NCBI GenBank assembly: GCA_031213475.1
Contig: JARUPZ010000021.1
Location: forward strand, 3,741,545-3,805,544
Direction: 5' to 3'
Source of the DNA: Nereocystis luetkeana
Lineage: Eukaryota > Sar > Phaeophyceae > Laminariales > Laminariaceae
Length of the DNA stretch: 64,000 nt
The notes under the pieces: generated by a model
Database searches by the model: none
What the model was told of the DNA's origin: nothing
What the model saw: only the letters and a program-made list of their open reading frames with translations
In this document: positions 32,864 through 46,000 of the stretch, piece after piece
How the letters are laid out: each line of letters opens with the position of its first letter
How positions within the stretch are numbered: position 1 is the first letter of the stretch
Made by a program: the position numbers and the translations under genes

Positions 32864-35800
32864 GTGAGTTTGGAGAGTGCGGAATACATAGGCGAGAAAT
32901 GCAGGCTTTGCCTCAGATTTGATCATTTTTTTGCTGCATTTTTGTACTGCCGTACCCCCGCCCGTCTTCCCGTTCAAACTGCACTCTGCGCTGCTGCTGC
33001 TGCGCCTGCTGTTGCTGTGTGCTAGCAGGCTAGTGTGTCTCCTCGTGCCCTGTCATGGCCTTTGCTCGTGCTCGAACATCAAGCATCTAGGATATGTTTT
33101 GTCGCACAACCGGGCAGAGGACGTAAACCTGGGGTATCTGTATACCAGGTATGCACTACCCCCGATGACTCTACACACTATACACTGCTGTTTGCTGCTG
33201 TACCACAGGTATACAAACGATATCAGCTGTACGAACGAATACATACAGCATAGCAGTACACTTCTCTCTCGTGACGTTTTGCTTTGGTCGGACATAGACC
33301 ATCGAGCTCCGAGCGTTGACCTTGTCCCTCTGCTTGTGTGGCAGAGAAACACAACAGCCAGATGGCTCTCGTTGCAGTCGATCGAACCGTGTAGTTTCCG
33401 TACTCGACTCGCGGCGCGGGGTGGGCAACCCTCGCCCCCATTGTTGATGGCCTAGCCAAGGCCGCGGCTCCTCCCATGTTCTACTCTATTCTGCCTTGTT
33501 CGTGGATGTAAATCTCACTGCTCTTTCTACGTATCTACGTATCTACTGCTGCTGGTGTACGTATAGTACGTACGATGAGTACACAGCCTGTGCTGCTGCT
33601 GTAGGTAGGTGATGCTACGAGTATTTATTCGCGTAGTACTGTTATTTACGGGGGACCATAGTTAATAGGAACTGTGGTATACATAAAAACCTATATATTT
33701 AACCATTTCTACTAACAACATTTGGTCCTGTTAACTATGGTCCCCCGTAGCAATACTATTAGTACGTGTATCATATCACATGATACATACACACAGCTAC
33801 TGTTTGTGAGCAGAGGTGGGGAGAGAGAGAGAAGTGTGGTGCGGGTACTCGCGCGGGCTCGCGCGTGGCGGAAAACCAGATGGGAGGAGAGAGGAGAGGT
33901 TTGGATCAGATACAGACACCTTCAAAACACACTCACCAGGTACTTACTTTTATGTATGCTGTACCAGGTATGCAGGAATGCTGCTGCTTTAATCCTTCTA
34001 GTGTTGCAGTCCTGTTGTGGGGACAGATTTCTGTAATTCCCAAGTGTTTTGTACCCAAAACGGGACTGCGGCCCTAAAAGTTAAGCGCCATACGGTATGG
34101 CACGTTCGAGTATACCTGGTACATGACATGTTACCCGTATCACATGCCAACGTCTCTCACCCTTTTCAAGTTTCAGCTCTCAACTCTCAACCCCTCTCAA
34201 CGATGACATGATGACCAGCAACCAACACCAACTAGCCTGAGCTCTGATGTTCAATCTTCCTTTTTCATCATGTTCGTATTCATCACAAACGTGATGCTCT
34301 CCGCGAGCACGAGTATACGTGCTGCTGTTACGCTGAAAGATGTCAGGAGGCATGTCAAGGCACGTTAAATGTGCCGTGTGCCGTGTGAAGGGCCTAGTGT
34401 TCCACACTACGAGTAAAACCTCGTAGTTTGCTGTCAATTCAAGGCATGTCAAGGCAAAGTTGCTGTCTTTTCAGGGGGTGAAAGTGCTGTCTCCTGACGT
34501 CTTTGGTTACACTGCTGTTTGTTGCGCTGTTGTACAGCAGTACGTATAACGCCACCAGAACGAGATACCTGGTACCGATCACCGGTAATGAATTCCTTAC
34601 ATACGTACGAATGAGGTTTTGTCTTTTTTTGCGTCAACCCTTTTAGGACCCCAGTGCCGTTTTGGGGACAAACTACTTATAATTAGAGTGTTTTGTCCCC
34701 ACATATGGGAGTGCGGTGCTAAAAGGGTTAAGGGCCGGTCCTAACGGGGGCAAATAAACGGGGAAAAAAGCGAAATAAGAAACGAAGAGCACACCTAAAG
34801 GGCACGTGAGTTTTATTGGTCAAATTAAAAAAATCGAAGTAGAGGTCCCGATACCTCCGTTTTCAAATTTCGTGTTTTTAAAGTCCCAGTGGACTTCAAA
34901 AAAACGAAATGGGAGCCAAATAAACGAAATATGGGATACTCAGGGTCGAAGAGGAACATAGGACGAGCTCGAAGCGTTGGGAGTTGGGATGAAGTTCCGA
35001 TAAAGTGTTTACGCCCGGTTGGCAAGCGCACGATGGCCGAGGTAGGGCGTGTGTGGCTGCCACGCGGCTTGTCTCCTGACGGCGCGAGCACATATGGGTA
35101 GGGAATCACCATGAGGTGCCCTCGCAAGAAACCGGGGGATCAGGAAGTGGCTGTGGGGGTATTCTTTTCGACGTGAGTGCCACTCAACATTTAAACATCT
35201 GCCATCGAGCAGCGATGGCCGATACACAAGTTCTACGTAGAGCATTCCGGAGGGAGCGGGTTGGACCACGAGAACCGCCTGCTGTGGGGGGTGCCTCACG
35301 TGTGCCGAGTTGTGTCTATCCACCGTCGCTGTCGAGCGCTATCGCCGGGAATCACGTGCTGTGGCGGTTGAGTCATTTTGAAAAATTGCACCGCGTAAAA
35401 ATCCGACCCGGCTTCTTCTGGTTTAGTTTAGTTTTTTTTTTTCGTTTTGTTTTTCTCGTTAGGACTCAACCTGCTGTTTGTTGCGAAAAACGTAAGTCTG
35501 TTCGTTTATACTTCGTTTTTTTTTTTCGTTTTTTTTTCCCCAGTTAGGACCAGCCCTAACGAGGAAAAAAAACGACATGAAAATACAAACTTCTTAAAAA
35601 AAACAAGGAGCAAGACTGAAGAGCACGTGTGATTTTTATCGGTCAAAATTAAAAAAAAATGACGCGGAGATCCCGATACGTACCGCACCTCCGTTTTTCA
35701 CATTTTGTTTTCTTCAAGTCCCAAACCACTTACTTTTTACGAAAACGGTGTCAAATATGCGAAAAACCAGTACGGTTTAGGGGCGAAAAATAACATAGAA

Positions 35801-38800
35801 GGAGCTTGGAGCGTTGGGATGAACTCCGATATTCTTTCTAGAACCGAGCGCACGATGCCCGAGGTAGTGCATGTCATGTGGCTGCCAAGCGGCTTGTCTG
35901 CTGACGGCGCGAGCACATCATGTATGGGTAGAACATCACCAAGGGGTGCCCTCGCAAGAAACCGGGGGATGAGGAAGTAGCTGTGGGGGTATTCTTTTCG
36001 ACGTGAGTGCCACTCAAAACATCCACATGTCTGCCGTTGAACAGCGATGGCCGATACACAACTTCTACTATAGAGCAATGCCGGAGGGAGGAGGTTGGAT
36101 CAAGAGAAATTGCCTGCTGTCCAGGGTGCCTCGCGTGTGCGAGTTGTGTCTACCCACCGTCGTTGTCGAGCGGTATCGCCGGGAATCACGTGCTGTGGTG
36201 GTTGAGTCTTTCTGAAAAATTACACGGAGTACAAATTCGACTCGTCTTCTTTCTTCTTTTAGTTTAATTTCTCCGTTTCTTACCCGTTAAGACTCAACCT
36301 GCTGCTTTTTACTGTACGAAAAGGCGAAAGTCTGTTCGTTTATTTCGTTTGTGGTTTCGCGTTTTTTCCAGCCCATTTTGGTTTTTGAAAAGTTCCCTCA
36401 AGTAAAAAACGCCTCCACCTACACTGGAAACCTCCGTACTTAATGTTTCTCGTTGGCTGTAGCCCTCTATAAAGCTAGTGACGCAAAACAGAGGTTATTT
36501 TGTGTTAGGTAGGGATGTCGAAGATCAACCTTGAACGGCGAAGACAAGGATGCATCCCCTGAAGTTCAAAGCCTTGCGGTATTTCCGGTAGCGATAATGG
36601 CGAGCGGTAATGATTTTCAACTACTACCGGTGATTACCGGTTGCCGGGACGTCACAACCCTGAATTGAATTGCGTCAGAACTACCGTCCCTGGTATATCA
36701 TACGAGGGTGCATACACTTTTTTGTATTACGTCGTTCAGTGTGGATACCAGGCCCCTTCCCCTGGACAGTACCGCCTCATTACACACAAAATTGAAGGTC
36801 ACCAGAGGCCCTCCACTCCGTTCCGTGAAGACCCGAAGCAATAACCCACCTCGGTGTGTCCTCCACACCACCACCACCACCACCACATAAGAGAGAGACT
36901 GCCCGCGGCTCCGCCCCAGAGCAGGCTGGGTTGGCGATTCTAATTTCAGCTGTACAGTATTGACAGTTGTATGTGTTTCATACAACCGGTACTGCTGTAC
37001 TCGTACAGCAGTACTGGAAGGTGGCAGTCAACCAACCTACAGCTCGGCCCTATTTAATTGTAGTCCTCGCTCTTTTCGTCACTTTGGTTTGACCCCCGAG
37101 AGGTCAAAGGGGCTGAGGATGTACTGGTATCCTGCAGTAGCCGACTGGCAGCAGTAGCATCCGCGGCACCGTTCGTGTTGTCGGTTTGAGCGGCTGAGGT
37201 TTGGCAAGATGATGCGGAAATGCCATGTGGACTCTACGTACGATAAATACCACGTAGTAACTGGCACTTGGTAATAGTACAGCGTAAATCTAACATTATT
37301 TTTTTTAATTGTTTCCACCCCATTCATTATACCCGACCTTCTTTTTTTTATCCCCCCCCCCCCCCCCATTGACAGTCGTAACTCAGACCCGTGGCCACCT
37401 AGCAGGCTCTTCTCCCACCTCCCCACGACTGCTCGACGTACTGTTCGTGCCTTGCCTTTTTTTTCGCGAGGAGACTTGAACCCTTTATTTCGTCGACGAC
37501 TCTATTTACACACGAGTGTCTTGTACCAATAGGCGCTCGTATGCTATGTACACGTTTTTGTGTACCGACATAAAACACCAGCACGTAGAGTCAAAGATGT
37601 CAGGAGACAGCATTTTCACTCCTTGACAGACAACAACTTTTGCCTTGACATGCCGTGACTGACACCAAACTACTAGGTTTTAGTGTGGAACACTCGGCCG
37701 TACACCCTTGACAGCGCATATTTTGCCTTGCTTGACATGTCTTCTGACATCTCTGCGTAGAGAGAGGTACGGCTGCTGTACCTGGTAAGTCTCTGTGGCC
37801 TAACTTCACAGTCGGTACGTATTTATTGCCCCGGCCTCTCCGCGAAACCCGTCCCCTCTCTTCTTCCTCTCCTGCGCCTGCAGGGCTACAATGTGACCAT
37901 CCTAGCGTACGGACAGACTGGGTCGGGAAAGACGTACACGATGGGGTCTGAGTGCGGAACGACGGACAAGTACGATGACGAACGGCGAGGTCTAATCCCC
38001 AGGTGCTCATAACGGTAGCGATGGCGGTGTCGTTAAGGGTAAAAGTAATGAGAATGGTAACGGTGTCGGTGACGGTACTGGTAACCGAAACGCTAATGGG
38101 AGCGGTAACATTTACGGGAACCGCAGCGGTAGCGATATCTCTATTTATTACGGTAGAGGTAACACAAAACGTAACTGTAAGTGTTCACTGGGAGTTGTAA
38201 CGGCAACGGTAACGGTAGCGTCAAGGGGGACGGTAGTGACGGTAAAAATAACGGTATTGGCGACGGTAAACGTAACGGTTAAGGTAACAGCGGTAATAGT
38301 AGCGGTAACGATAACAGCGACGGTGGCGGTACCACTCTATTAATAATGGTGTCTCTAAATGTATCGCTAAAGGTAACCGTGGCGGCTACTGTGACGTTAC
38401 CGGCATCGTTCAAGCGTGACGAAGGTGATGCCAATGGTCACGGGAACGATAAAGATAACCGCCAATATAGAAGCATATGTAACTGGAAAAAAGGGCAAAT
38501 GTAACGGTTGGGGTAATGGTAATGGAAACGCTACAGGCGGTTTAGGTAGCTATAGTTGTAACGGCGGTAGTGGGTGCCGTTGGTGACCGTAGGTGTATCG
38601 GTATTGATTGATAATTACCGGCAAAGGTAACAGAAACGGTACCGGTAACTGTAGCAGCAACACGGTAACTGATAGCGGTAACCTCTGGTGTAATCGTAAT
38701 TTTGGCTGTGGGCAGATCAACACACGCATTCGTCTTCCGCGTCCATGAATATCGATATATATACCATGTATGCATTTTGTAGGGTTGTTCGACTTCCGCC

Positions 38801-39990
38801 TGTTTGTGACCGGGCGTGCCTGTTGACTATTACGGGGGACCATAGTAAATAGGGCCAAATATTGCTAGTAAAAATAGGTTAATTTAGTTTTTTTGTGTGT
38901 ACCGTAGGTCCTGTTTACTGTGGTCTCTGCCCTTTTGGGACTGTGGTCCCGTCTTTGGGCATAAGCCAATTAAGCTATCAGTAGGTTGTCTCCGAAAGGA
39001 GACCGCCGTTCAAAAAGTATGGTCCTACGTACCGCTCTTAAATCTCCCCCTCTCTATATATTCCGCTTTCAAATCCCCCCCCTTTTCTATATAGGTTGGG
39101 TTGGTGTCGGTTGACGGCGACACTGTGAAACACGCCTCTCACTGCGTGAGTTAGACAACCAGGGTATCGCTCATTTATTTGTTATTTTTTTGGCGGTCAC
39201 CATGGCTGGCGGTCGAGTTACTGTATACTGAAGAATCAATTTTGTGCCGGGAGATAACTGGGCACAAGGGGGATGATCGTATCACGTGGTGTGTGTATGT
39301 TAAGGCACCCACGAGGCAGTTACGTGGTAAACCTTTTGCTGTCTCTGGAAGTCGGCACACCATAAATTTAATCAGTTCATTGACGCTGTCATCTATGTGC
39401 ATGAAAATCCGCCTAAATAAACGGTTCTTGGTAGGATGCAGTTCACTCCTCATGCGAATCGCCCAACACCTCACGGCGCTTCGCGCTTGGTGCAAGCAAT
39501 GTCTGCCTGGTCGGTGAAAACCTGACCGTCTCCGTCCCGGCGTTGTGGGTATGCGAGGGTCTATGGTCATACGACTACGACCATGCACATGATAACCCCC
39601 CTCACCCCCCCCCCTATGGCCATTAGACCACGGCGATGCATGACACGAGTTCACCCCCCGTCTTCCCTGCTCTCCTGCCCCCCCCCCCCCCCCCCCGCCC
39701 CTCTCCACCCCCGCCTCCAAAGGTTTTTGTACGACATGTTTATGAACCTTAACGCCGACGTGTCTCACCGGCTGGAGGCTAGCACGATGGCCAGCTTTCT
39801 AGAGATCTATGGAGAGGACGTGTTCGATCTGCTTAGCGATGGCCACGCGCCGGGCACGAAGCGAGCGTCTCTTCAGGTGAGCCGGTTCCAGTGGCAACGC
39901 GGGGAGGTGGGCCTGGGCCTGATCCGATCTATGTCTGGGTTTGAGGTTGGGTTTGGATTTAGTTTCTGGGTGAGGGGTGTAGGTTTAGAT

Positions 39991-40025
<35 letters not shown>

Positions 40026-43000
40026 ATTGTTGTTGTCGGGGTTTGGCTTCTGGACGGAGTTGGGTTTGGATTTGCGGTGGCGGTGAGGGGCGGGGGGGGG
40101 GCGGCTTTGGGTCCGGGTTTGGGTTTTGAGTGCGGTGTTAGTTCACATTTTATGGGTTACGGCTGGGCTGGTATTTGGCATGGCGGCGGCAGTGGCAGCG
40201 GCGACTTTGAGCTTGGATAAGGTCGTCGCCTTGGGGTGGGGAGATAAGTTTCGGGGTTGTTATTTGTTTTTGCATCGGGTCTGGCTTTTTGCCGGGGTTT
40301 GGAGTTGGGCGTGCTGTTGGGGTTGGTATTGGGAGTGGGTACGAGCTCGGGGTTGGGTTCAGGATTGGATTTGGGATTTTGATTGGTGGTGACGGTGTAG
40401 GTTTGGCGATGCGGTTAGGACTGGGGTTGAGGTTGGATGCGGGATTGGGTTGCAGTGTGTGGGTCGGGTGTGGGTTGGGTTTTCGTGGTTTGTTCGGCGT
40501 TGGCGTCGAGTTTTTGTTTCCGGTTCGGTTCGCGCATGAGGTCAGGGTTGAGGTCGGAGATAGTGTTGGAGTTGGAATCGTGTTTTTGGGTTGGGGTTGG
40601 TGTTGGTTTGATACTGGGGTTGGAGTTGGGGTTATACTATTAATATGTACTATTACGGGCGACCATAGTAAATAGGACCAAATATTGTTAGTAAAAATAG
40701 CGAAATATGTAGGTTTTCGTGTGTACCGTAGGTCCTATTAACTATGGTCCCCCGCAATATAATATATTTATATTGGGGGTGGCGTTGTGGTTCTGCTCGG
40801 GTTGGGGGTTAGGGTTAGATTGTGTTGAGGTTGGGGTACAGCATTGGTCCCTCTAGATATGGTGCCGGTATGCTCCAGCTGACAACATCAAGTTTATGTA
40901 GCGACAACCAGCACTGCTGCTCACACTGCCACAGGGAAAAGCGTAATTGTACCATGCAAAACGACAGTAGTACCGATTATTTTCGCACGGTACATCAACA
41001 TCACCGAAATGTGGACGCATTGTGTTGCCTGCCGTTGTTCGCAATTACAATTTTGCGCGCGTTTTCCATTTGACGCCATTTTTCTCAATTTAGAAGAAGA
41101 CTCCTCCCCCAACGCCACCGGGTTTGACCTGTTTACGACTTGGCCGAGCTTCGATCAAATGGTTGATGTTCAACACTATTAATCCCTTTCTCTCTCCTAC
41201 TCGTAGAAACTTCCGAGATATTTCCCAGGCTGTCTTGGTTAGTTTGGGGTTGTAGTGTTGGAACTGTTTTTTTGTTTTTGTGCGTCAAAGATGTATTTCA
41301 GTCGTTTGTTTTCTGAAGCTGTATTAAGGCCGAAACTTAACTTCCATACACTACGTATGCAGTCATTACCGTTTGGCCAACGCTACCGCTGCCATTATGT
41401 GCGAGTACTCGGAGCGCCGTAGTTTGCCCCAAAAACCAGACGTCCCCCTGTGTGTTTTGGACGACGTTTGGCTCTGATTATTGTACCCTTCCTAATGCGG
41501 GGGACCATAGTAAATAGGACCAAATATTGTTAGTAAAAATTGGTTAATATATACCCTGGTAGGTTTTTGCGTGTACCGTAGGTCCTGTTCACTATGGTCC
41601 CCCGTAGTAGTTTTATCCCCAACCATAGTAGGTTCTGACTGCTGCTGTGTTCCCCCGTAATAGGTGCTGGAAGACAAGAAGGGGGTGTTCGTGAACGGGC
41701 TCAGCCAAGTCCCTGTGCTGGGCTGGGAGGCGGCGCTTGATGTGCTGAGCCAGGGGGTGCTCAATCGAACTACCGCCTCCACGCTCATGAACACCGTCAG
41801 CAGCCGCTCGCACGCCGTCTTCACGATCACCCTTACCCAGACCATCAAGGATGACGCCGACCCGGATGGAGACCCTCAGGTGTTTAGAACATAATGTCGA
41901 GCGTTTTGGCGCTGTTTTTGTTTGCTCGTTTTGGTAACCGAAGAGTCGGTTCGCTGCTATTAATACATACCTGGTTCAGCACAACCCCTCCCTCCCGGCA
42001 GTCCTCTCTCCCTTCCTCCCACGGCAACTCCCTCTTCCCCCCCCCTCCCCCACCACCCCGTTCCTACTCTCGTCACCCCTCGGCAACGTCTCCCTCTCCC
42101 CCCCCCCCGCTCGACCCTTCACCCCTCCCTCTCTCCCACCCCCCCTTCCCTACTTTTTACAAAATGCCTCCGTCGATTGCTTTTTCCCCTCAGACCGTTA
42201 CATCCAAGCTGACGTTTGTGGACCTTGCCGGAAGCGAGCGTCTCGGGCGGACTGGGGCGGAGGGGCAGCGGAAGCGGGAAGGCATTCAGATCAACCAGGT
42301 TCGTTTGCCGCCGTTTTCGTCGTTCGTAAAAGGTTGCGGTTGTTGGCTCTTTTGCTTCGTGACGGTAATCCGTCAAGGCGCCTTGCCGGACAGCCGTCAA
42401 GAAATACGTCACACAACTGGTATACTCCGGGTCTGAAGAGGCCTTGACGCGACGGTATTCTTGCCTTTTGTCTGACAGCCGTGAAGACTGCTTGTCGCAC
42501 AACCGTCAAAGAAGCCCTGGCATTTTTAATTTGCATACTCGGCCTGAAGCGGTCTTGACGTGTCGGTTGACGTTACCTCTGCCCCTTGATGAACAACCGA
42601 TGAATATTGACGGACAGCTGCAAAAAGACTCCCTCCGCTCAAAGTACAGTAGGTTTAGGCAATAGATGCTTCGACGTGTAGGTTGACGGCAATTCAGCCT
42701 TTTGACAGACGGGCGTCTAATAATCCCTGCACTGAAGCAGTTTACATGGTCGATGGATGTCTTGACGTGTCGGTTGACGGGAATTTAGCCCCTTGATGGA
42801 CAGCCGTCGAATATTTCCTCGCGCTAAAAACAGTAGGTTCAGTCTTAAGAGGCCGTGGCGTGTCGTTTTGACGGCATTTTTGCCTCTTGGTAGACAGTCG
42901 TCCAGGAAGTATCCACACTAAAACTAGTATGTTCAGTCTACATACGTCTTGGCCTTTCCGTTGACGGCACTCTCGTACCTTGACGGACAGCCGTTCAGGA

Positions 43001-46000
43001 AATATCCACGCTGAAACTAGTATATTTAGTCTAAATACGTCTTGGCGTGTCCGTTGGCGGCACTCTTGTACCTTGACGGACAGCCGAAAAAAGCTTAGGC
43101 TGCCTTGACGTGTCGATTGACGGCATTTTGTCCCCTTGACGGATAGCCGTGAACGAACTTTCCGCACTCAAATTAGCATATTTACTTCAGATATTCCCTA
43201 ACGCTGTCGGTTGATGGCACTCTTGCCTCTTGACCGACATCCGCCATCGAAGATATCCACACTAAACTACAGCAGCAGGATAATATAGTATAGATGTCAC
43301 TAGGATCTTGCGTAGCAGGATATTCATTACTGTCGTCAACTAGTGTGCGTCGGTGGTATAACAGAAACATAACATGGTGTGCGTTGATGGAGATCTGCCG
43401 CCAAGTAGAGAAGGCTGGTAGTGAAAAGCCAAAAATCGGTATACCTTGGGAGTGTGACGGCATACGGCCTACCAGGTACGTGTCAAAAATCTCGAAACGG
43501 GTCCGTCCCTATGTACGTACGGTCAACAAGTTTGTGGATTTGTGAAAAGTATAAAAATACGGTAAACTTTGAGAGTGTGAAGGTGTACGGCGTGCGTACT
43601 CGAAAAGAAACTTTGAGACGGGTCCCTCCCTATGTAAGGTGAACGATGTTGTGGATTCGTCACAAATACCGAAACAACGGTGTACCCTGAGAGTGTGGCG
43701 GTGTACGGCATACGCGACTGAACACTTGAAACGGGCCCCCTGTGAAAAAAAAAATGTGGGTTTGTGAAAAACGCCTGAAAACGGTATACCTCCAGAATGT
43801 GACGGGGTACGGCGTACCTGGTACGCACGCGAAGAAAGTCGGGTCTCTGAAAACAGGCGCCGGTAAAAATTGAAACTCGCACACGCTCGTGATTAATGTC
43901 TACGGAGGCCTTGACGGTCAGCCTAGTCCGTCAATCGAACTACATATGTCGCCGTGTTATATCGTCGAACGGGAATGGGGCTTCTGTCTCCGGCGTTTCA
44001 GGCGGATGGTTTCGAACCGGGAGTTTTTGACGGCGTTGTTTGCCGTATGTCGCGGAGGGTGGGCCGTGGGTAGGCAGTGGGAGGTGAGGGCGGGGGGGGG
44101 GGAAGGGGGCTTTCCGTGTAGGGCACTCGACAGCAGTGGGAGTAGGAGTAGCGGCGGCGGCGGTAGCGGCAGCAGCAGCACTAGCGACAGTAGCAAGACA
44201 GCATCAGCCGCGACCGCAACTACAGCTGCAGCAGCATCGGCTGATTCATGGCTGCCACTTACAGCATCGTAAGCGACCAGCTTTAAACCCGTGTCATACG
44301 CGGTCACGGCAGGCTGTTAAGCTGTTTTGAGATTTTATCAGGAATGTGGCTTGGGTGAGCAGTTTTGATTCTCGTGTGCGTGTGCGTGTGTGCGTATGTG
44401 TTTTTTTTTTTCTCTTCCTTCATTTGGCAGGGTCTTCTCGCCCTCGGCAACGTGGTGAACGCCCTCGGAGACGACCGCGCGGAGAAGAAAAGTGCCCACG
44501 TTCCTTACCGCCAGTCCAAGCTCACGCGCCTGCTTCAGGTATGACATCCAAACGTATACATGCCTCGAACAGATCACGATCTATCTATATATCTGCTCGT
44601 ATATCATCTAGTTCCTCACCTGGTAAATCATAGTCACAGTTGGCTGAATTGGCTGGGTGTGTCACTTACACGCTAAGCGGTGCCTTAGCGGTACCAATGA
44701 TCCGACTATTTGGGTTCACTCGTGTGCAGGAAGGCTTGTCTGATTTACAACGTACTTTGTGTGCGTAAACTGTTACCGAATGACGCAATGTTGGGCTGCC
44801 TCAGGAGGTGCCTCCGGCAGGCCCTCTGGCGTCACTCTGGCGTCGCTCTCGCCCTCCCGGGGGTAAAAGAGTGTGTCTCCATGGTCTGGCAGTTGTTTTC
44901 ATGTTCTCCTTTCTTCCCCCGACTAATGTGTTTTGTTGTTGTTCTTGTTGTTCTTGTTGTGATTTCAGGATGCGCTCGGGGGCAACAGCCAGACCCTGTT
45001 CATCGCGTGTGTAAGCCCAGCCGCTGACTCGATCAACGAGACAGTCGCGGCCCTCCACTACGCCAACCGCGCCCGCAACATCAAGAACAAAGTGGTGAGT
45101 GATCGCGTCAATGGGGTGGGGGTGGGGGGCCTCCGCTCTACATGCCGTTCTTTTTCTTGGTTTCCTTTCCCATCCTAACCCCACCCCCCTTTTCTCTCTT
45201 CACGTTTCGTTTCGCGATTGGTGCAAGCAATGTATGTCAGCCTGGTCGGCGAAGACTCGACGTGCTCCGTCCCGGCATTGCATGTGGCGAATGCCAGGGT
45301 CTACGGGCAAAATACTACGGCGATGCACGGCATTAGTATACCCCCCGCCCCCCCTATCTTCCTCGTCCCTCCCCACTCTCCCCTATCCCCTCCTCTGTCG
45401 CCCTTTCCCCCACCCCCTCTGTTTCTCACCCCCTTCGCCCCCCCCCCCCCCCCCTCCTGTCACCCTCTATGCCCCCCTCCCTCCCGCGCGTTTATTCCAT
45501 GTGATGTATGGGAACGACGTAATGAGCGCCGAAATGTTGGAGGTGTCTATATTATGAGTAAGAACGGTGCTTTGTCTCGGAAGGAATGCGTGGTCCATGG
45601 TCAAATAGCTGAGGCAAGCAACAAATGAGTACCCCTCCCCCCCCCCCCCCCTCACCCCCTGAGGCCATACGACTACGGCCATACATGAGATTGGATACAC
45701 ATTCCCTATCGAGTACGCCCCCCCCCTGCCCCCTGAAATAATTGTGGTATCGTAGATTTGACCAAATGAAGGACGTCCTGTAGATGTATGTAACGTGTCT
45801 GTTACATGTCTGTGATGTTTCTTTTTTATAATGGGTAGTGCATATGTCTTAAATATTTTATCTATCCGTCATTTATCTGTGATATGATTGATCTATCTGT
45901 GCTATACCTTTTTTTCATCCGAAATGTATCCTTTGGATATATATATATTTATGTGTGTGTTTTCCTGCAACGTTTCTGTGCTTTGTGGTTTTTCTTAACC

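Noticed and set aside
34823-36267. ORFs of 90-145 codons within the two family N copies
   Set aside because: Frames are not conserved between the two copies and no transposase motif is seen.
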